Counted from the first letter of the stretch, positions 1 through 11,196 are shown. The stretch is DNA of 64,000 nucleotides from Gautieria morchelliformis (GCA_015179125.1 WHVA01000063.1:248001-312000); one strand, 5' to 3'. Notes: generated by a model from the sequence alone, not told the origin. A program made the numbers and translations.

Positions 1-366
1 AAGGACAAGTCCAACCAAAACCAAGCCCCCCAGAACAATGACCGACGTCAAGGTCAAAGTTCCAGCAACTCCAATGCCAATGCCGGTAATAACAACCACG
101 GCAAAGGAAAGGACAAGTACAAGGGGAATAACGCATCTGAGGGTCAGAAAAAACCCAACTACACTAACAAGCTCAGCAAGGATGGCAAACTCATGCCTGA
201 AGAATGCCAGCGTCGCATGGATAAAAATCTCTGCCTAGTTTGTCCGCAGAGTGGCCACCATGCAAAGGAATGCCTGAAAGCCACATCGGCTCGGGCTGCA
301 ACAGCTTCTGACAGGAAGATGTCCGACAACAAGACCGAATCTTCGGCTTCAGGCGCAAAAAAATAA
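1..366 (+). pseudogene. Gag C-terminal part with zinc knuckle (Gypsy-A)
   Basis: The frame is open from the first base of the window to a TAA at 364-366, about 121 residues, so it is partial at the 5' end. It is rich in N, Q, S and K. It contains one CCHC knuckle of the pattern C-x2-C-x4-H-x4-C (CLVCPQSGHHAKEC, about 232-273), the nucleic-acid-binding motif of retroviral and Ty3 nucleocapsids. The tail ends in seven adenines immediately before the stop, which set up a -1 frameshift into pol. No internal stop is present in the visible part, so this segment of gag looks intact even though the element is dead. Confidence 0.85.
357..363 (+). promoter_or_regulatory. A-AAA-AAA slippery heptamer at gag-pol junction
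   Basis: Seven adenines lie in phase as A AAA AAA, directly followed by the gag stop TAA. Slipping back one base puts the ribosome in the frame that stays open through the protease. This heptamer is a classical X XXY YYZ site for programmed -1 frameshifting. Use in vivo is inferred. Confidence 0.6.
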
Positions 367-3300
367 TAATCAGCGACCCTCCGACCTCTGCGCAAACCGA
401 GGGTCACGTTGACTCAACTTGTGCAGTAGGGGAGGTAAGAATCAACGCTTCTGCTCTCTTTTCTCCAAACTCTCTTGTAATTAGTTTGTCCTCATCTCTT
501 GTCCCGAACCAAAAATTTAAAGCACTAGTAGATTCTGGTTCTACCCATTGTTTCATAGAATCTGTCTTTGTCCGTAAATACAATCTCCGAACCCATTCCG
601 TAGACCTGATCCCGCTCCGTTTATTTGATGGTAGTACTAATTCAGTAATTACTGAAGCTGTAGAGCTACCTATCTGTTTCCCCGATGGTCACACCCATTC
701 CGTAGACTTTTATGTCACCCCCCTTGATTTGTCTGTTTCGGTAGTTCTCGGACACAACTGGCTCACCCACTACAATCCGTTGATTGACTGGGTATTGGGC
801 AGTATTACTTTCTGAACTTCCCTTCCGGGCAGTCCTGTGGACCCCCCACTGGCTTTGGCTCGCGCCGCAATGGCCGAGCCACCCCTGAGTCTGGAGGCTC
901 CTCGGGTTACCCTCCTTAACACTGCGGCATTTTACCATGCCTGCAAGTTAGAGGGCTCCCAGTGCTTCCAGCTAAATCTGGCAATGCCCAAGAATGAGGC
1001 TTCGGTCTGCTCGGCTTCTGCAAAACCCAAACCCGTGGACCTCAAGGACGTCCCGCCAGAGTATCACGACTTCGTGGATGTGTTCAGAAAGTCCAAAGCT
1101 GATACCTTGGCTCCACACCAACCCTACGATCTCAAGATCACTCTGGAGGACGGTGCTACGCCCCCTCAACCTCCGTTATATTCACTCTCTACCTTGGAGC
1201 TTGCCACGCTTCGGGCGTTCATAGATGAGCATCTGAATATGGGTTACATTCGGCCCACTCGGTCTTCGCACGGAGCCCCCATCATCTTTGTCAAAAAGAA
1301 GAGCCATGAACTTCGGCTTTGCGTCGATTTCCGAGCACTCAACAAGATTACGAAGAAAGATCGCTATCCACTTCCGTTAATTACCGACTTGTTGGATGCA
1401 CCCCGAAAGGCTTGGACCTATACAAAAATAGACCTTCGGCATGCATTCCATCTAGTCCAAGTCACCGAAGGCGACGAGTGGAAAACAGCTTTCCGGACCC
1501 GGTACGGCTCGTTCAAATGGCTGGTCAGGCCGTTCGGCCTTACCAATGGTCCTGCGGTCTTTCAACATTTCATGAATGACGTCTTTGGAGATATGCTTGA
1601 TGTATGCGTCGTCATGTACCTTGACAACATACTCATCTACTCCGATGACCCGGTCAAACATAGGGAACACGTCCGTGAAGTATTGCGGCGTCTTCGGAAA
1701 CACGGCTTCTATGCCAAACCCAATAAATGCGAATGGCACCGTGACTCCATGGAATTCCTTGGGTATATGCTCTCTACCGATGGATTTACCATGTCCGAAG
1801 ACAAAGTACAAACAATCCGCAATTGGCCCGAACCTCGGAAGGTAAAAGACATACAGTCCTTCCTCGGCTTCGCCAATTTTTACCGCTGTTTTATCTTCAA
1901 TTATTCCGACATCACTGTTCCCCTCACCTGGCTTACCCATAAAGGCACCCCATGGGCATTTACTGAAGAGTGCCGAAAGTCCTTCAATTACCTCAAGGAG
2001 GCTTTCACTTTGGCTCGGATCCTGTCACACTGGGTTCCCCACCGACCTATGGTTGTGGAAACCGACGCATCGGATTATGCCCTCAGCGCGATCCTGTCTC
2101 TGTTCAATGACACAGGCGAACTACATCCCATCACCTTCCACTCTCGGACTTTTTCCGGTGCCGAACTCAATTACGATGTCCATGATAAAGAGCTACTGGC
2201 AATCTTTGAAGCATTTCAACATTGGAGACATTACTTGGAGGGCTCCGGCTCCCTTATCGACATTGTCACTGATCACAAAAACTTGGAGTATTTTTCCACC
2301 ACTAAGTTGCTAACCCGCCAACAAGCCCACTGGTCCGAGTTCCTCTCACAATTTAACCTCATTATTCGGTTCCGTCCCGGAAAGCTCGGTACAAAACCCG
2401 ACACTCTAACTAGATGATGGGACGTCTAACTTAAAGAGGGAGGTAATGACTACGGCTCAGTCAATCCACAAAACTTCCAACCGATTTTCACAAATCAACA
2501 ATTATTGGAATCACTCCGGGCAACTTATCTGCTTGCACCCATCCTCCAAGTGAGCACTATGATGGACTCTGAGAAGCTTCATGCAGACATCTTGGCCAAT
2601 CTGGCATCTGACCCCGTTGCCTGCCGGCATCTTGGTGATAGTTCTGACCCGAGATGGACGCAAACCGACGACGGCTTTCTATGCCACGACGGCCGCATAT
2701 ACGTTCCCGATGCCAACGATCTCTGGCTCCGAGTACTCCAGTACAAACATGACCATGTACTCTTGGGACATTTCAGCCAAAACAAGACCCTTGCTCTAAT
2801 CCGCCGGGAATACACCTGGCCCGCAATTTGGTCTTTCGTCATCAACTTCTGCAAGTCTTGCACCACTTGCTCCCGTTCGAAGTCACAGCGTCACCGGCCC
2901 TATGGCACCCTCAAGCAGCTCCCGATACCCGAGCAACCATGGAATTCCATCTCTATGGATTTCATCGAGCAGTTGCCGGCATCCTCGGGATTCACTGCGA
3001 TCCTCGTGGTAGTCTGCCGCTTAACCAAGCAGAGCATCTTCATTCCGACGTATGACACGATCACTTCCGCCGACCTAGCCCGCCTGTTTGTCTTGCATGT
3101 GTTCTCGAAGCACGGTGTCCCAAGCCATGTGACATCGGACCGAGGTTCGGAATTCATATCCCACTTCTTCTGTTCCCTCGGCAAAGCTCTCGACATGAAC
3201 TTGCATTTTACCTCCAGTTATCACCCCGAAGGCGATGGTCAAACCGAACGTGTAAATCAAACTCTTGAACAATATCTCCGGGTATATTGCAACTACCAAC

Positions 3301-4034
3301 AAGACAATCGGTCCGAGTTGCTCCTGCTTGCCGAGTTTGCATACAATAATGCTCCCAGTGCCACCACCGGCATTTCGCCATTCTTTGCCAACAAAGGCTA
3401 CAACCCGAACTTGACAGTTCACCCTGAAAGGGACCTCGCTTCCTCTCGGGCCCGAGACTTCGCAATTGACCTTGACCAGCTTCACACTGCCTTGAAAGAG
3501 CAAATCAAATCCGCTCAATCTCAGTACCAGGTCTCGGCTGACACGCATCGTGCTCCCGCCCCCGAGTTCGCGATTGGATCCTCCATGTTTGTAAAAGCGC
3601 AGTTCTTCCGGACAACCTGGCCCTCGAAGAAGCTGGCTGAAAAGTACCTCGGCCCCTTCGAGATCATTGGCCAGGCCGGATCCTGAGCTTACATCCTACG
3701 GCTTCGGGACAGCCTTCGGGCAGTCCACCCGGTCTTCCATATCTCAATGCTCGAACCCAGGACCCCGAACACCATCCCGAACCAGGTTCAGTCTCCGCCG
3801 CCTCCAGTCAAAATTGACGGCGAAACAGAGTACGAGATTTCCAAGATCCTTGATTCCAAGATCAACCAACGCCGCAGACCTTGTAACCTCCTGTACTTTG
3901 TCTGTTGGGCTGGTTATGAAGGTACCGATGAGGAGACGTCATGGGTCCTCGCGACCGAGCTCGGCCATGCATCCAAAATCGTGACTGACTTCCACTCGGC
4001 CTACCCTGCCAAGCCTGGACCATGGGTTCCTTGA
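363..4034 (+). pseudogene. Pol polyprotein PR-RT-RNaseH-IN-chromodomain (Gypsy-A), four in-frame stops
   Basis: A single reading frame runs from the frameshift site to 4034, interrupted only by stops at 813-815, 2415-2417, 2427-2429 and 3684-3686. Domains in order are aspartic protease (VDSGSTH, about 525-545); RT (about 1180-1800); RNase H (TDAS, DKELLAI, TDHKNL); and integrase with an HHCC zinc motif (CKSCTTC) and a D,D-35-E core whose last spacing is exactly 35 residues. A C-terminal chromodomain follows (FVCWAGYEGTDEETSW, 3897-3944), which in this class targets integration to modified histones. The RT motif reads Y-L-D-N at 1617-1628 instead of Y-x-D-D, so the second catalytic aspartate is lost. 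The protein would cut, reverse-transcribe and integrate the element, but this copy cannot. Confidence 0.93.
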
Positions 4035-4289
4035 ACCTGAGCTTTGGCTCCTCATTTCTTTTCACTCATTATATGGTCACTTTCTTAGTTAGACACAAAC
4101 ACTCTTTTGCTATGTTTTATCTCGGCCGCCTTGCCGAATAGTTACGCTTGTAGTTCTCGGCCCCGCATCCGTCCCCTCATTCCCTGTTTCATTTTCCACT
4201 CCCATTTCCGATTCCGAACCCCAGACAGAAAAACACCAAGAAAAAAGATTCACATTATTCCAAAAAAACATCAGTAGTCTAGTCCTCTC

Positions 4290-5644
4290 TCATAGTTGTA
4301 TCCCTGTCCGCATCCATCCCGTCTTCATTTCCCAACTCCGCATCTGAACCCCCGTCACTCGTATTATCCACATCCCGTCTCCGTTTCCCGACCCCGAACC
4401 CATATCCATCCCCACTCTTTCCTCTTCCTTATCCTCCTTCTCCTTTCCCTTGTCCCCACTTCCCAAACCCGATCCCCCCACGAACCTGAACCCCTCCCAA
4501 TCCACACCCGAACCCGAACCCCATACCCCGGTTTCTTCAGCCGCACCTGTCCACCACTGAACCCGCTTGCTAAGACGTGAGTTTTGCCGATGCGTTCTCT
4601 CGGCAAACTCCAGTATCCCCTGGAGCGTATCATGCATGCGCTCGAAGAGCGTGTTTTGTTGAGCAAGAAGCTCCCAAATGGCCGCCGAGGCCTGATCTCC
4701 CTGAAGGCCAGTTAACTTGGGCCGCCCGGCCTCGGTAGGCAGTCCTGATCCCTTTCCGGATCCGGATCCCGAAGGCCCCGCCTTAATCTCCACTGATGGC
4801 TTGACTCCCGTCAGCTTCACAGGCATCGGCCTAGGCGTTCTGGCTGTCAGCACCTCAGTCCTGGCCCCGACCCTGCACTTCCGTTTTCCCTCAGTAAAAC
4901 TGCAATGCACTTTGCGCACATTACAATCCCGACATGCCATGTTAGTCCCCCATATGCAAGGGACTTTCCGCCTGTCACAATTGTCACAAGGGAATTCCTA
5001 AAAAAAAAACAAGTCAGAAACCGAGCCGATCCATAAAACGGAATACTCACTTCTTCCTCTTCCAACTCCTCCTCCATCACTTTCCGTTTCTTCACCCCCA
5101 TTGCTTTTGGCTTCGCTTTCACTTGGCTCCGCTCCTGAGCCTGCAGTGACATCAGGATCCGCACTTTCGCGGCAGCCGAGTCCACAACCACCAACTCGGG
5201 CGAAGGGATCTGAATCTCCTGGCTAACCGAGGCTTGTCGCTCCTGAAATTCCTTAATCATATCATCAAGACATTGTCTTAGATGAGCACGGGTAGCTACC
5301 TTGGCTTTCTTGGCCTCCTCCTCCTCTCAGGCCTTCTTCTCGGCCTCCCAAGCCTCTTCTTCGGCTTCTCGGGCCCTCCGCGCTTCTTCCTTGGCTTCCC
5401 GAGCCTTGCACTCTTCCTCCTCGGCTTTCGCTTTGCGTTGCCGTTCCCGTTCCTCCTCGGCTTCTTTCACCTTCTGGGCCTCGTCCTCCTTCCTCTTTTT
5501 ATCCGCCGCGTCCTTGCACTCCTGGGAAAGGCGACGCTTCTCCTTCAACTCCTCCCTCTTCTTCTCTGCCTCTTGTTCCTTGTGCTCGAGTTCTGCGTCG
5601 AGTTTCTCGACTGTGGACTCCTGGGCATCTTGGATGTCTGACAT
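4290..5644 (-). pseudogene. antisense spliced ORF in Gypsy-A: coiled coil plus Zn2Cys6-like cluster
   Basis: This gene lies between pol and the 3' LTR on the opposite strand. Exon 1 is 5644-5051 and exon 2 is 4997-4290. The 53-nt intron has GTGAGT and a T-rich TAG acceptor, and phase 0 is kept, giving 433 residues. Residues about 1-130 are a charged E/K/R/A coiled coil. Residues 202-230 read C-x2-C-x6-C-x7-C-x2-C-x6-C, the spacing of the fungal Zn(II)2Cys6 DNA-binding cluster, split from the coiled coil by the intron. A Gly/Ser-rich tail follows. One TGA interrupts codon 106 (5327-5329). Antisense ORFs in this position are unusual; a role as DNA-binding regulator of the element or host is only inference. 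It could also be a captured host gene. The exon-intron structure strongly supports real coding history. Confidence 0.7.
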
Positions 5645-5760
5645 GAGAAATTTGATGGTGATGGGAGGAAGCAGAAAAAGGGACGCGAAACAAAGCTTAT
5701 GTAGTACCCCCATCCCGGCAATCTCCGGGATCTCACTTATGGCCTCATGGGTTCGGCCAT

Positions 5761-5773
5761 AAGGGGGAGTTAC
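5761..5773 (+). other. polypurine tract of Gypsy-A
   Basis: A run AAGGGGGAG precedes the 3' LTR by a few bases, the usual position of the plus-strand primer in LTR retrotransposons. Confidence 0.6.
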
Positions 5774-6244
5774 TGTTAAGACCCGTTCCCGAGTCCGGAC
5801 CCGAGGCCTCGGCCTCGGATCTTGCTTGGGAACCTTCGGCTTAACTCGGGTTCCCTATCGGTTCATCATTCACCCTGATCCCCTTTCCTAGATAGTCCTG
5901 TTCCATTTCTGATGATCGTCCATCGACCCTGCTTCCTGCTCAATACGGGCATTGATGCCCTCTTTCCGTTCCTTGCAATTAGTATATAAACCCCCCGTCA
6001 TGTACGCTAATTCCTCAGTTCTGATATCGACTTAGATTCCTCCTATCTTCCGCTCCTCTGTCTGATCTCATTCTGAACCTCGGCTTCCAGCCGAACCCGT
6101 TCCCGAATCCGCTTCCCGAAATTAGGGCGGAACACTGTAGTGGGCACAACCTACAAAGTTGAAGCCAAGCCCTCTGTTCCGAACTTCAGCTAACCTCAGC
6201 TTAGCCCTCGGGTTGAGTCTTAAGTACAACTTACGTTCTTAACA
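5774..6244 (+). repeat. 3' LTR of Gypsy-A (471 bp)
   Basis: The repeat starts TGTTAAGA and ends TCTTAACA, a perfect 8-bp terminal inverted repeat, and starts directly after the polypurine tract. A TATATAAA box lies near 5990, fitting a U3 promoter. The segment near 6118-6175 matches the LTR at 8448-10175, including a shared run around GGAACACTG and GAAGCCAAGCCCTCTG, so the two are related families. The 5' partner is outside the window, so a target duplication cannot be tested. Confidence 0.88.
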
Positions 6245-6451
6245 CTCGACCACGCTCGGTGAGATGTGGTCGGGGTTTTCTTCATCCTCTATTGGGGGGA
6301 TGAAGGCGGTGAGATCTACTATCTCTCCGTCTTCTGGCGTCCTGGACTCTTGGTCCAGGGTGGCATCAGCCGTCGTGTCACTGGGCTGCGCCTGTGGCGT
6401 GGACCGCGAGCTCGACGCTCGTGTCCGTTGTCGACTGTGTGGAATCATCAC
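6245..6451 (-). pseudogene. Gag N-terminal fragment of Gypsy-B
   Basis: On the minus strand about 70 residues are open, starting MMIPHSRQRTRASS and rich in S, T, P, D and E, as in Gag N-termini of basidiomycete gypsy elements. It begins about 140 bp inside the LTR at 6590-6803, the expected place for a gag start. It is cut off at 6244 where Gypsy-A is inserted. Assignment to gag rests on position and composition, not on a motif. Confidence 0.5.
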
Positions 6452-6589
6452 ACTTGCAGCCGACAGTAGAGGGTCTACTGGAGGGTATCAATGATGTTCA
6501 GTCGTCGACGCAGCGATCTTTTTCAAGATTGCTTCGAATCCACAATTGGTTGGTCGCGTGGCGATCAACTGCAGGATAGTTCAAAAAGG

Positions 6590-6803
6590 TGTAAAGGTGT
6601 CAATCTTAAGACCTTGTATCACAAGGGCACAACAGAACTTGACCAGTGTGGTATTCTGAATGCTATGTAGTGACAGGTAAGAGTAAGATGCGATGGGGAC
6701 CACTGACCGGTTCCCACGCATAAACTATACAGTGGGTCCGTAAGGGGCCCACTGGGATTAGGTAATAACTAGTATACATACATGGATACATAGGTTATTT
6801 ACA
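6590..6803 (-). repeat. 5' LTR of Gypsy-B fragment (214 bp)
   Basis: On the plus strand it reads TGTAAAGG ... TTATTTACA. It is clearly homologous to 18839-19049 (211 bp), sharing the CACAAGGGCA run, GTAGTGACAG and ACTATACAGTG in the same order. The second copy sits next to a polypurine tract and gypsy ORFs, which identifies both as LTRs. In this copy the outer flank is on the right and the other end is lost, so no target duplication can be checked. Confidence 0.7.
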
Positions 6804-7440
6804 CAATCCATGTTATTTGTTGCTACTTGTATGTTTGTCTGTTACCTGAATTGTAATGGTATGTGACGATGGAAAAGTATTGAGAACTGGGATGGGGATG
6901 CTATACACTGTGTGGTATGTCGGATAATTTTCTAATATGAGTGAAGACAGGGTATGTCAAGAAAAGATCACAGTCGAAAGAAAGCAAAAGGAAACACTGA
7001 AAACATAGGAATGAACACAAGGCCTGACTGTAAGGGCAACCCTAGCTGTGGAGGTCACACTACCATGCAACTGACAAGGGGAAATCTGAAGAGAAAAGTC
7101 TAAGGACCCCCAATGTCAGTGAGCCTGTATTATACTATGCTAGTCTGCAACCAGGGACAACACTTGGCACTCGCCATCAACCCTGCATCCCCCTGACCTC
7201 CCTAACCCTTGATCGACCCTTGATGCCAAATACTATGTGAGTCACTTGACTTTCGACACTGTTCCGAGAGCAGAAGTCAGAGAGTGGAGTGGAGTTGGCA
7301 AGGCGAACGGAACTGGTGGAAGTTCTCCCAGAAGCGGAACCATTTCCAAAAGCAGAGTTGGAAATTGAAGTGGAACTGGAGGTGGAGTCAGAAGTGGAGT
7401 TGGAACTTGGCATGGTGTCAGAACTGCAAAACAGGGTGTC
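6804..7440. other. intergenic, no supported gene
   Basis: This is AT-balanced unique-looking sequence. A Ser/Thr-rich minus-strand frame (7177-7497) exists but runs into the adjacent LTR, so I do not treat it as a gene. Confidence 0.5.
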
Positions 7441-8001
7441 TGTTACAATACGATCCTTCGTAAGGTTGACCGAGCTCAGGAGCGGAACCCGAGGCAAGGT
7501 CCGAGGTTACGGGGTGAGGTTTTGATAGGGAAGTCAGAGAGGGACTAGGCTTCAGCTTATGTGCTGCGCCGACCCTACGCACGAGTCCCAACTTCGGAGG
7601 CAAACGAATAAGAGGTGAGGTTTGGCTTAAGAGGCGAGGCTTAGAAACTAACTAGGGATCAAAGTATACGATAGTTGATTTTCAGACTGAGGAGTAGGGA
7701 TGCATACAAGGGGGTTTATATACGAGTGAGGGTATGAGTCAGGGGCGAGCATATTAGGGGAGGTCAGGGCGAGGTCAGGGGGGGGGAGCGAGGTCAGGGC
7801 GGGTAATATACAAATGATGCATGATAGAGCGGAATCAGTAACTAAGGGGATACGGGCATGGGATCAAGGTCGGATATGAGCTCTAGCTCGGGCTCGGGCG
7901 CAGGATAAGCATCATAAGTACTCGGGCACGAGTATCACAAGGCTCGGGCTCGGAAGAAAGGTTATACCGGTAAGTAACCGGCCAAAGCCCGGGTTCTTAC
8001 A
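7441..8001 (-). repeat. solo LTR, family C (561 bp) with 5-bp target duplication
   Basis: The plus strand begins TGTTACAATACG and ends GGTTCTTACA. The flanks are GTGTC at 7436-7440 and GTGTC at 8002-8006, a perfect 5-bp target-site duplication, so the limits are exact. It carries a TATA-like GTTTATATAC (minus-strand promoter) near 7715 and the conserved block around GGGACTAGGCTTCAGC. The diverged copy at 27347-27824 belongs to the same family. It is a solo LTR left by LTR-LTR recombination. Confidence 0.88.
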
Positions 8002-8447
8002 GTGTCCCCTGAAATCACCTGCACTGCTGTCATGATTCATTATTCTATGAACCAGCCATCAACATCTAGCAAATGAACATCCCCGCTGTTGAAACTTCGA
8101 GCCATTCACCAAAATATTCTTCGCAGTATGCATTCGTTGATCCCATCATTCCCGTCAGGACACTGGTCCATGGAGCCATCATTGATCATGGAACCTATCA
8201 CCTGTTAAACTCCCACCCCATGAATGATCCTCATGCTCAGCACACATTTGGACAGTGTTGGTTGCAGCCTCTGTGCAGGTTGGGATCGATGGGACTAGTA
8301 CTGCTGCAGGGCAGGACGGTAGGAGTTGCCAAGGCTCAGAATCTCTACTAATCTTTTGGATGCCCTCTTTCTTGTGAGAATTAGCTTTGCTCCAGTTTCC
8401 ACTCTATACAGTATGTCTCTCATTTGTTTGTAACATGACTGCTGTTA
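8002..8447. other. intergenic, one uninterpretable ORF
   Basis: A 92-residue plus-strand frame at 8073-8351 (starting MNIPAVETSS) has no motif I recognise, no signal peptide and no splice context. I cannot support it as a gene. Confidence 0.4.
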
Positions 8448-10175
8448 CAATCCGTTCCTGAGTCTGGTCCTGAAGCCTTGGGCTTCGGTTCTCATTCAGG
8501 AACCTTGGGTTTCACTCAGCTTCCTTCGGGTTTCTCTTTGTACCTTCCAGCACCCCTGACTTCCTTTTCTAGCTAGTTCCCCGTTTGACCGACCCTTTGT
8601 TCCCCTGTCCATTGATCTGATCATTGACCCCTCTCGACCCTGCATGCTACTTTACTATATAGACCCCCAGTCCATGTATCATAGTTCCTCAGTTCAGATA
8701 TCAAATTAGTGTCATGACGTGTTTATTTCCCATACTTGCATACTCTATCCTCCCATTCCTCACTCCATTTCCGTGTTCGCTCCAATCACCCTTGCCCTGT
8801 TCGGCAACCGATCTTTGCTGTTCGTGCCACTCACCATAGCCATGCCATCAATGCACGATCGACGTCTTTGGACCGACCTGGTGGTTCATCACTGGTCCTA
8901 TCACCTCCTCTGCTCAACCCTCTTTCGATGGTGTTCCTATGATCAGATTGTCATGACCTGTGTATTTCCTGCACCTTGGTATCCCCGTCTCCCCTTTCTC
9001 CATACCTCCTCCGCCTTCGCTCGGCTTCGCCCCTCACTTCGACCACTCCTCCCCTATGTCCTCTCCATTTGCCCTTCGTTGCATTCGCCGAACAGCCATT
9101 TGCTGCTCGCATCATTCGCCAGCAGGCACGCCATCAAATACGAATCGATACCATTTACCCGGCATGATGGTTCATCACTAACCCCATCACCTTCTCAATC
9201 CAACCCCTTTGGGTATTCATATGGCCAAAGTGTGTTTGCAGGACGTCCCTTCCATAGGTCGTGTGGGATCAACCCAGTAGACGAAGAGTCCGTGCAGTGT
9301 AGCATATATGCGGGTCCCAAGACATGGTTTCATACATAAGTGCCTTCGCCACCTTTACTCTCCGTCGTTTCATGTTCGTACTCTTCCCTCACTCTATTGT
9401 ATGTCTATTCCATCTACTTAGTATCATGACTGCGCACCCCTATCCAACCCTGACTCACGACGGCCTCTTTCCTATTCGCTGATACCTTACGAGCATTCGA
9501 TATAAGTAGTTTGCATTCGCATGTACATTCCTCAGTTCAATTATCATACGTCGTCCATCTTGTGCAAACTTGACCTCACTGTGATCATCGTTTTTGAGCC
9601 TTCTCCTGGAGATTTCTATCTTCGACCAGAAGAGGACTTAGGCATCACTGGTGAGTTCTCATACTTCATCTTCGTTACCTTAGCCTTCGAACTATTTTCT
9701 GTGCTGATGGCGAAGGGCTCCGAAGGAGCACCTTCGCCGGCAAAGGGATTGTCGCTACTTAGACAACCCTTCTGTGACACCTTGCACGTTACATCGTCAA
9801 GTGCCACGGGATTTTTCGCTATGACTGTAGATAGGGCGAGCTCCGCTCGGGCAGCCCTCTTATCTTGTGAACATTTATTGGTTCACCTATTCGCCGAACG
9901 GCATACTTATTCGCACAAGTCATTCGGGCATTTGCTGTGTTCACTAATACACGATATTAACGCCTAAAAACCAATCTTGACAATTAGCTTCTCGTACTTT
10001 AGACCCCTCTGCTTGATATCAAATCCAATCCTTGGCTTCTAGCTGAGACCGCTCCCAAAATTAGGGTGGAACACTGAGTGAGCGCAACTCACGAGGTTGA
10101 AGCCAAGCCCTCTGACCTGAGACCTGAGTTCGGTCTTGGTAAAGGTGAACTACAGTATAATTCACAGTCTTAACA
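8448..10175 (+). repeat. 5' LTR of second gypsy element, split by a nested solo LTR
   Basis: It starts TGTTACAATCCG and ends CAGTCTTAACA, directly followed by gag. Without the nested 1273-bp insertion and its 5-bp duplication it is about 450 bp, close to the Gypsy-A LTR (471 bp). It shares with that LTR the TATATA-CCCCC promoter block (8655-8665) and the terminal third. It is a related but diverged family with many C-to-T differences. Confidence 0.8.
8710..9982 (+). repeat. solo LTR-like insertion (1273 bp) with 5-bp target duplication
   Basis: The ends are TGTCATGACG and AATCTTGACA. The flanks are ATTAG at 8705-8709 and ATTAG at 9983-9987, a perfect 5-bp duplication, inside the LTR of another element. 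No coding capacity is convincing. It contains two diverged tandem copies of about 240-280 bp starting TGTCATGAC at 8710 and 8950, so the LTR has grown by internal duplication. Confidence 0.8.
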
Positions 10176-10208
10176 GTATATCTGAACTCTCTACACTCAT
10201 TGTTCAGA

Positions 10209-11196
10209 ATGCCAATCACCCGTTCTTACACCCATGCCGAAGGCAGCTGCGTAACACCGACAATCGAAGCTCGGCGTGCACAAGGTGCTTTGAGCGTCCT
10301 GGAAAACCCCCCGTTCCGTCACCAGTATTCCAACCCCCCGTCAGTTCAACCCGCACCCCGGTGCCAAGTTATTGGTGCTGGCCAAGGGCCTGTCAGTGAA
10401 GTTGCCGAAGAACTGAGCGCTGAACCCCCCGAACCGAGTGACCCTGGCAATGGTGGTGGAGGTGACGGTGATTCCGATTCTGAGCACAATTCCAATCCCA
10501 ATGTAGCTGGCCCGAGACCTAATCCCAACCTGAATGCAGCAGCAAACGGCAAGGAACAGGTGGGGCGGTTACTCACAGCTTTGGAAAGGCTCGCCAACAA
10601 TGGGCTTGGTGGTGGTGAAGATCGGAATGACTCCAAGGCAAAACTCCAGGAACCCAACCAGTTTGATGGCTCGGACCGGAAGAAGCTCTGAGGATTCCTT
10701 CTCCAATGCATATTGAATTTCCATGCCAAACCCCAAGCATTCCGAGATGGTTCTATGAAAGTGAACTACGTTTTGTCCTTCCTCAAGGGACCAGCTCTGG
10801 ATTAATTCAAGCCCTACCTTGCAGACAACCCTGCCGACAAACCCGCATGGGCTTCAGATTATATGGCATTCACAGAAGAGCTCTATCTGAATTTCAGCCC
10901 CTATGATCAGGTTGCAGATGCCGAAATCAAGCTTGAGAATCTGGTCATGAAGGACAACCACAAGGCAACTCAGTTATTTGTTGAATTCTACAGGCTTGCA
11001 TCCATCCTCCAGTATAACGATTCGGCTTTGCCGAAGCGAATCAAGGACGAGATGGTGCATTTCGACAAACCCCGAACCCTTGATGACCTCCAAGACCTCA
11101 TTCAGAAAATCGACCAGAGGTATTGGGAACGTCACGGTGAACTCTCTCGCGAGACTCATTCTGCTCCCAAACCCGAGGCCAAGACGACAGGTTGGT
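10209..11196 (+). pseudogene. Gag polyprotein of second gypsy element, truncated
   Basis: The ATG at 10209 (MPITRSYTHAEG) starts 34 bp after the LTR, the normal gag position. One frame continues to about 11196 with stops at 10689-10691 and 10803-10805. The second part is the conserved Ty3 capsid region: FLLQCILNF, WASDYMAFTEEL, then EFYRLASILQYND and RIKDEMVHF. The zinc knuckle and all of pol are missing; the sequence leaves the gag homology at about 11190. The first stop lies where the family normally has Arg (CGA to TGA, inferred). Capsid assembly function is lost. Confidence 0.75.

Larger units (their letters stand above)
1..6244 (+). mobile_element. Ty3/gypsy chromovirus 'Gypsy-A', 3' part
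   Basis: This is one LTR retrotransposon running off the left edge of the window. It contains, in order, the Gag C-terminus with a zinc knuckle, protease, reverse transcriptase, RNase H, integrase and chromodomain, then an antisense spliced ORF, a polypurine tract and a 3' LTR. The 5' LTR and most of gag lie outside. The domain order PR-RT-RH-IN-chromodomain is diagnostic of chromoviruses. Four in-frame stops and a mutated RT catalytic motif show that this copy is dead. It sits in the gag of a different gypsy family (Gypsy-B) just to its right. Confidence 0.93.

Noticed and set aside
6585..6808. Solo LTR interpretation of 6590-6803
   Set aside because: Flanks AAAGG and CAATC do not match; the gag fragment on the inner side shows it is a 5' LTR of a truncated element.
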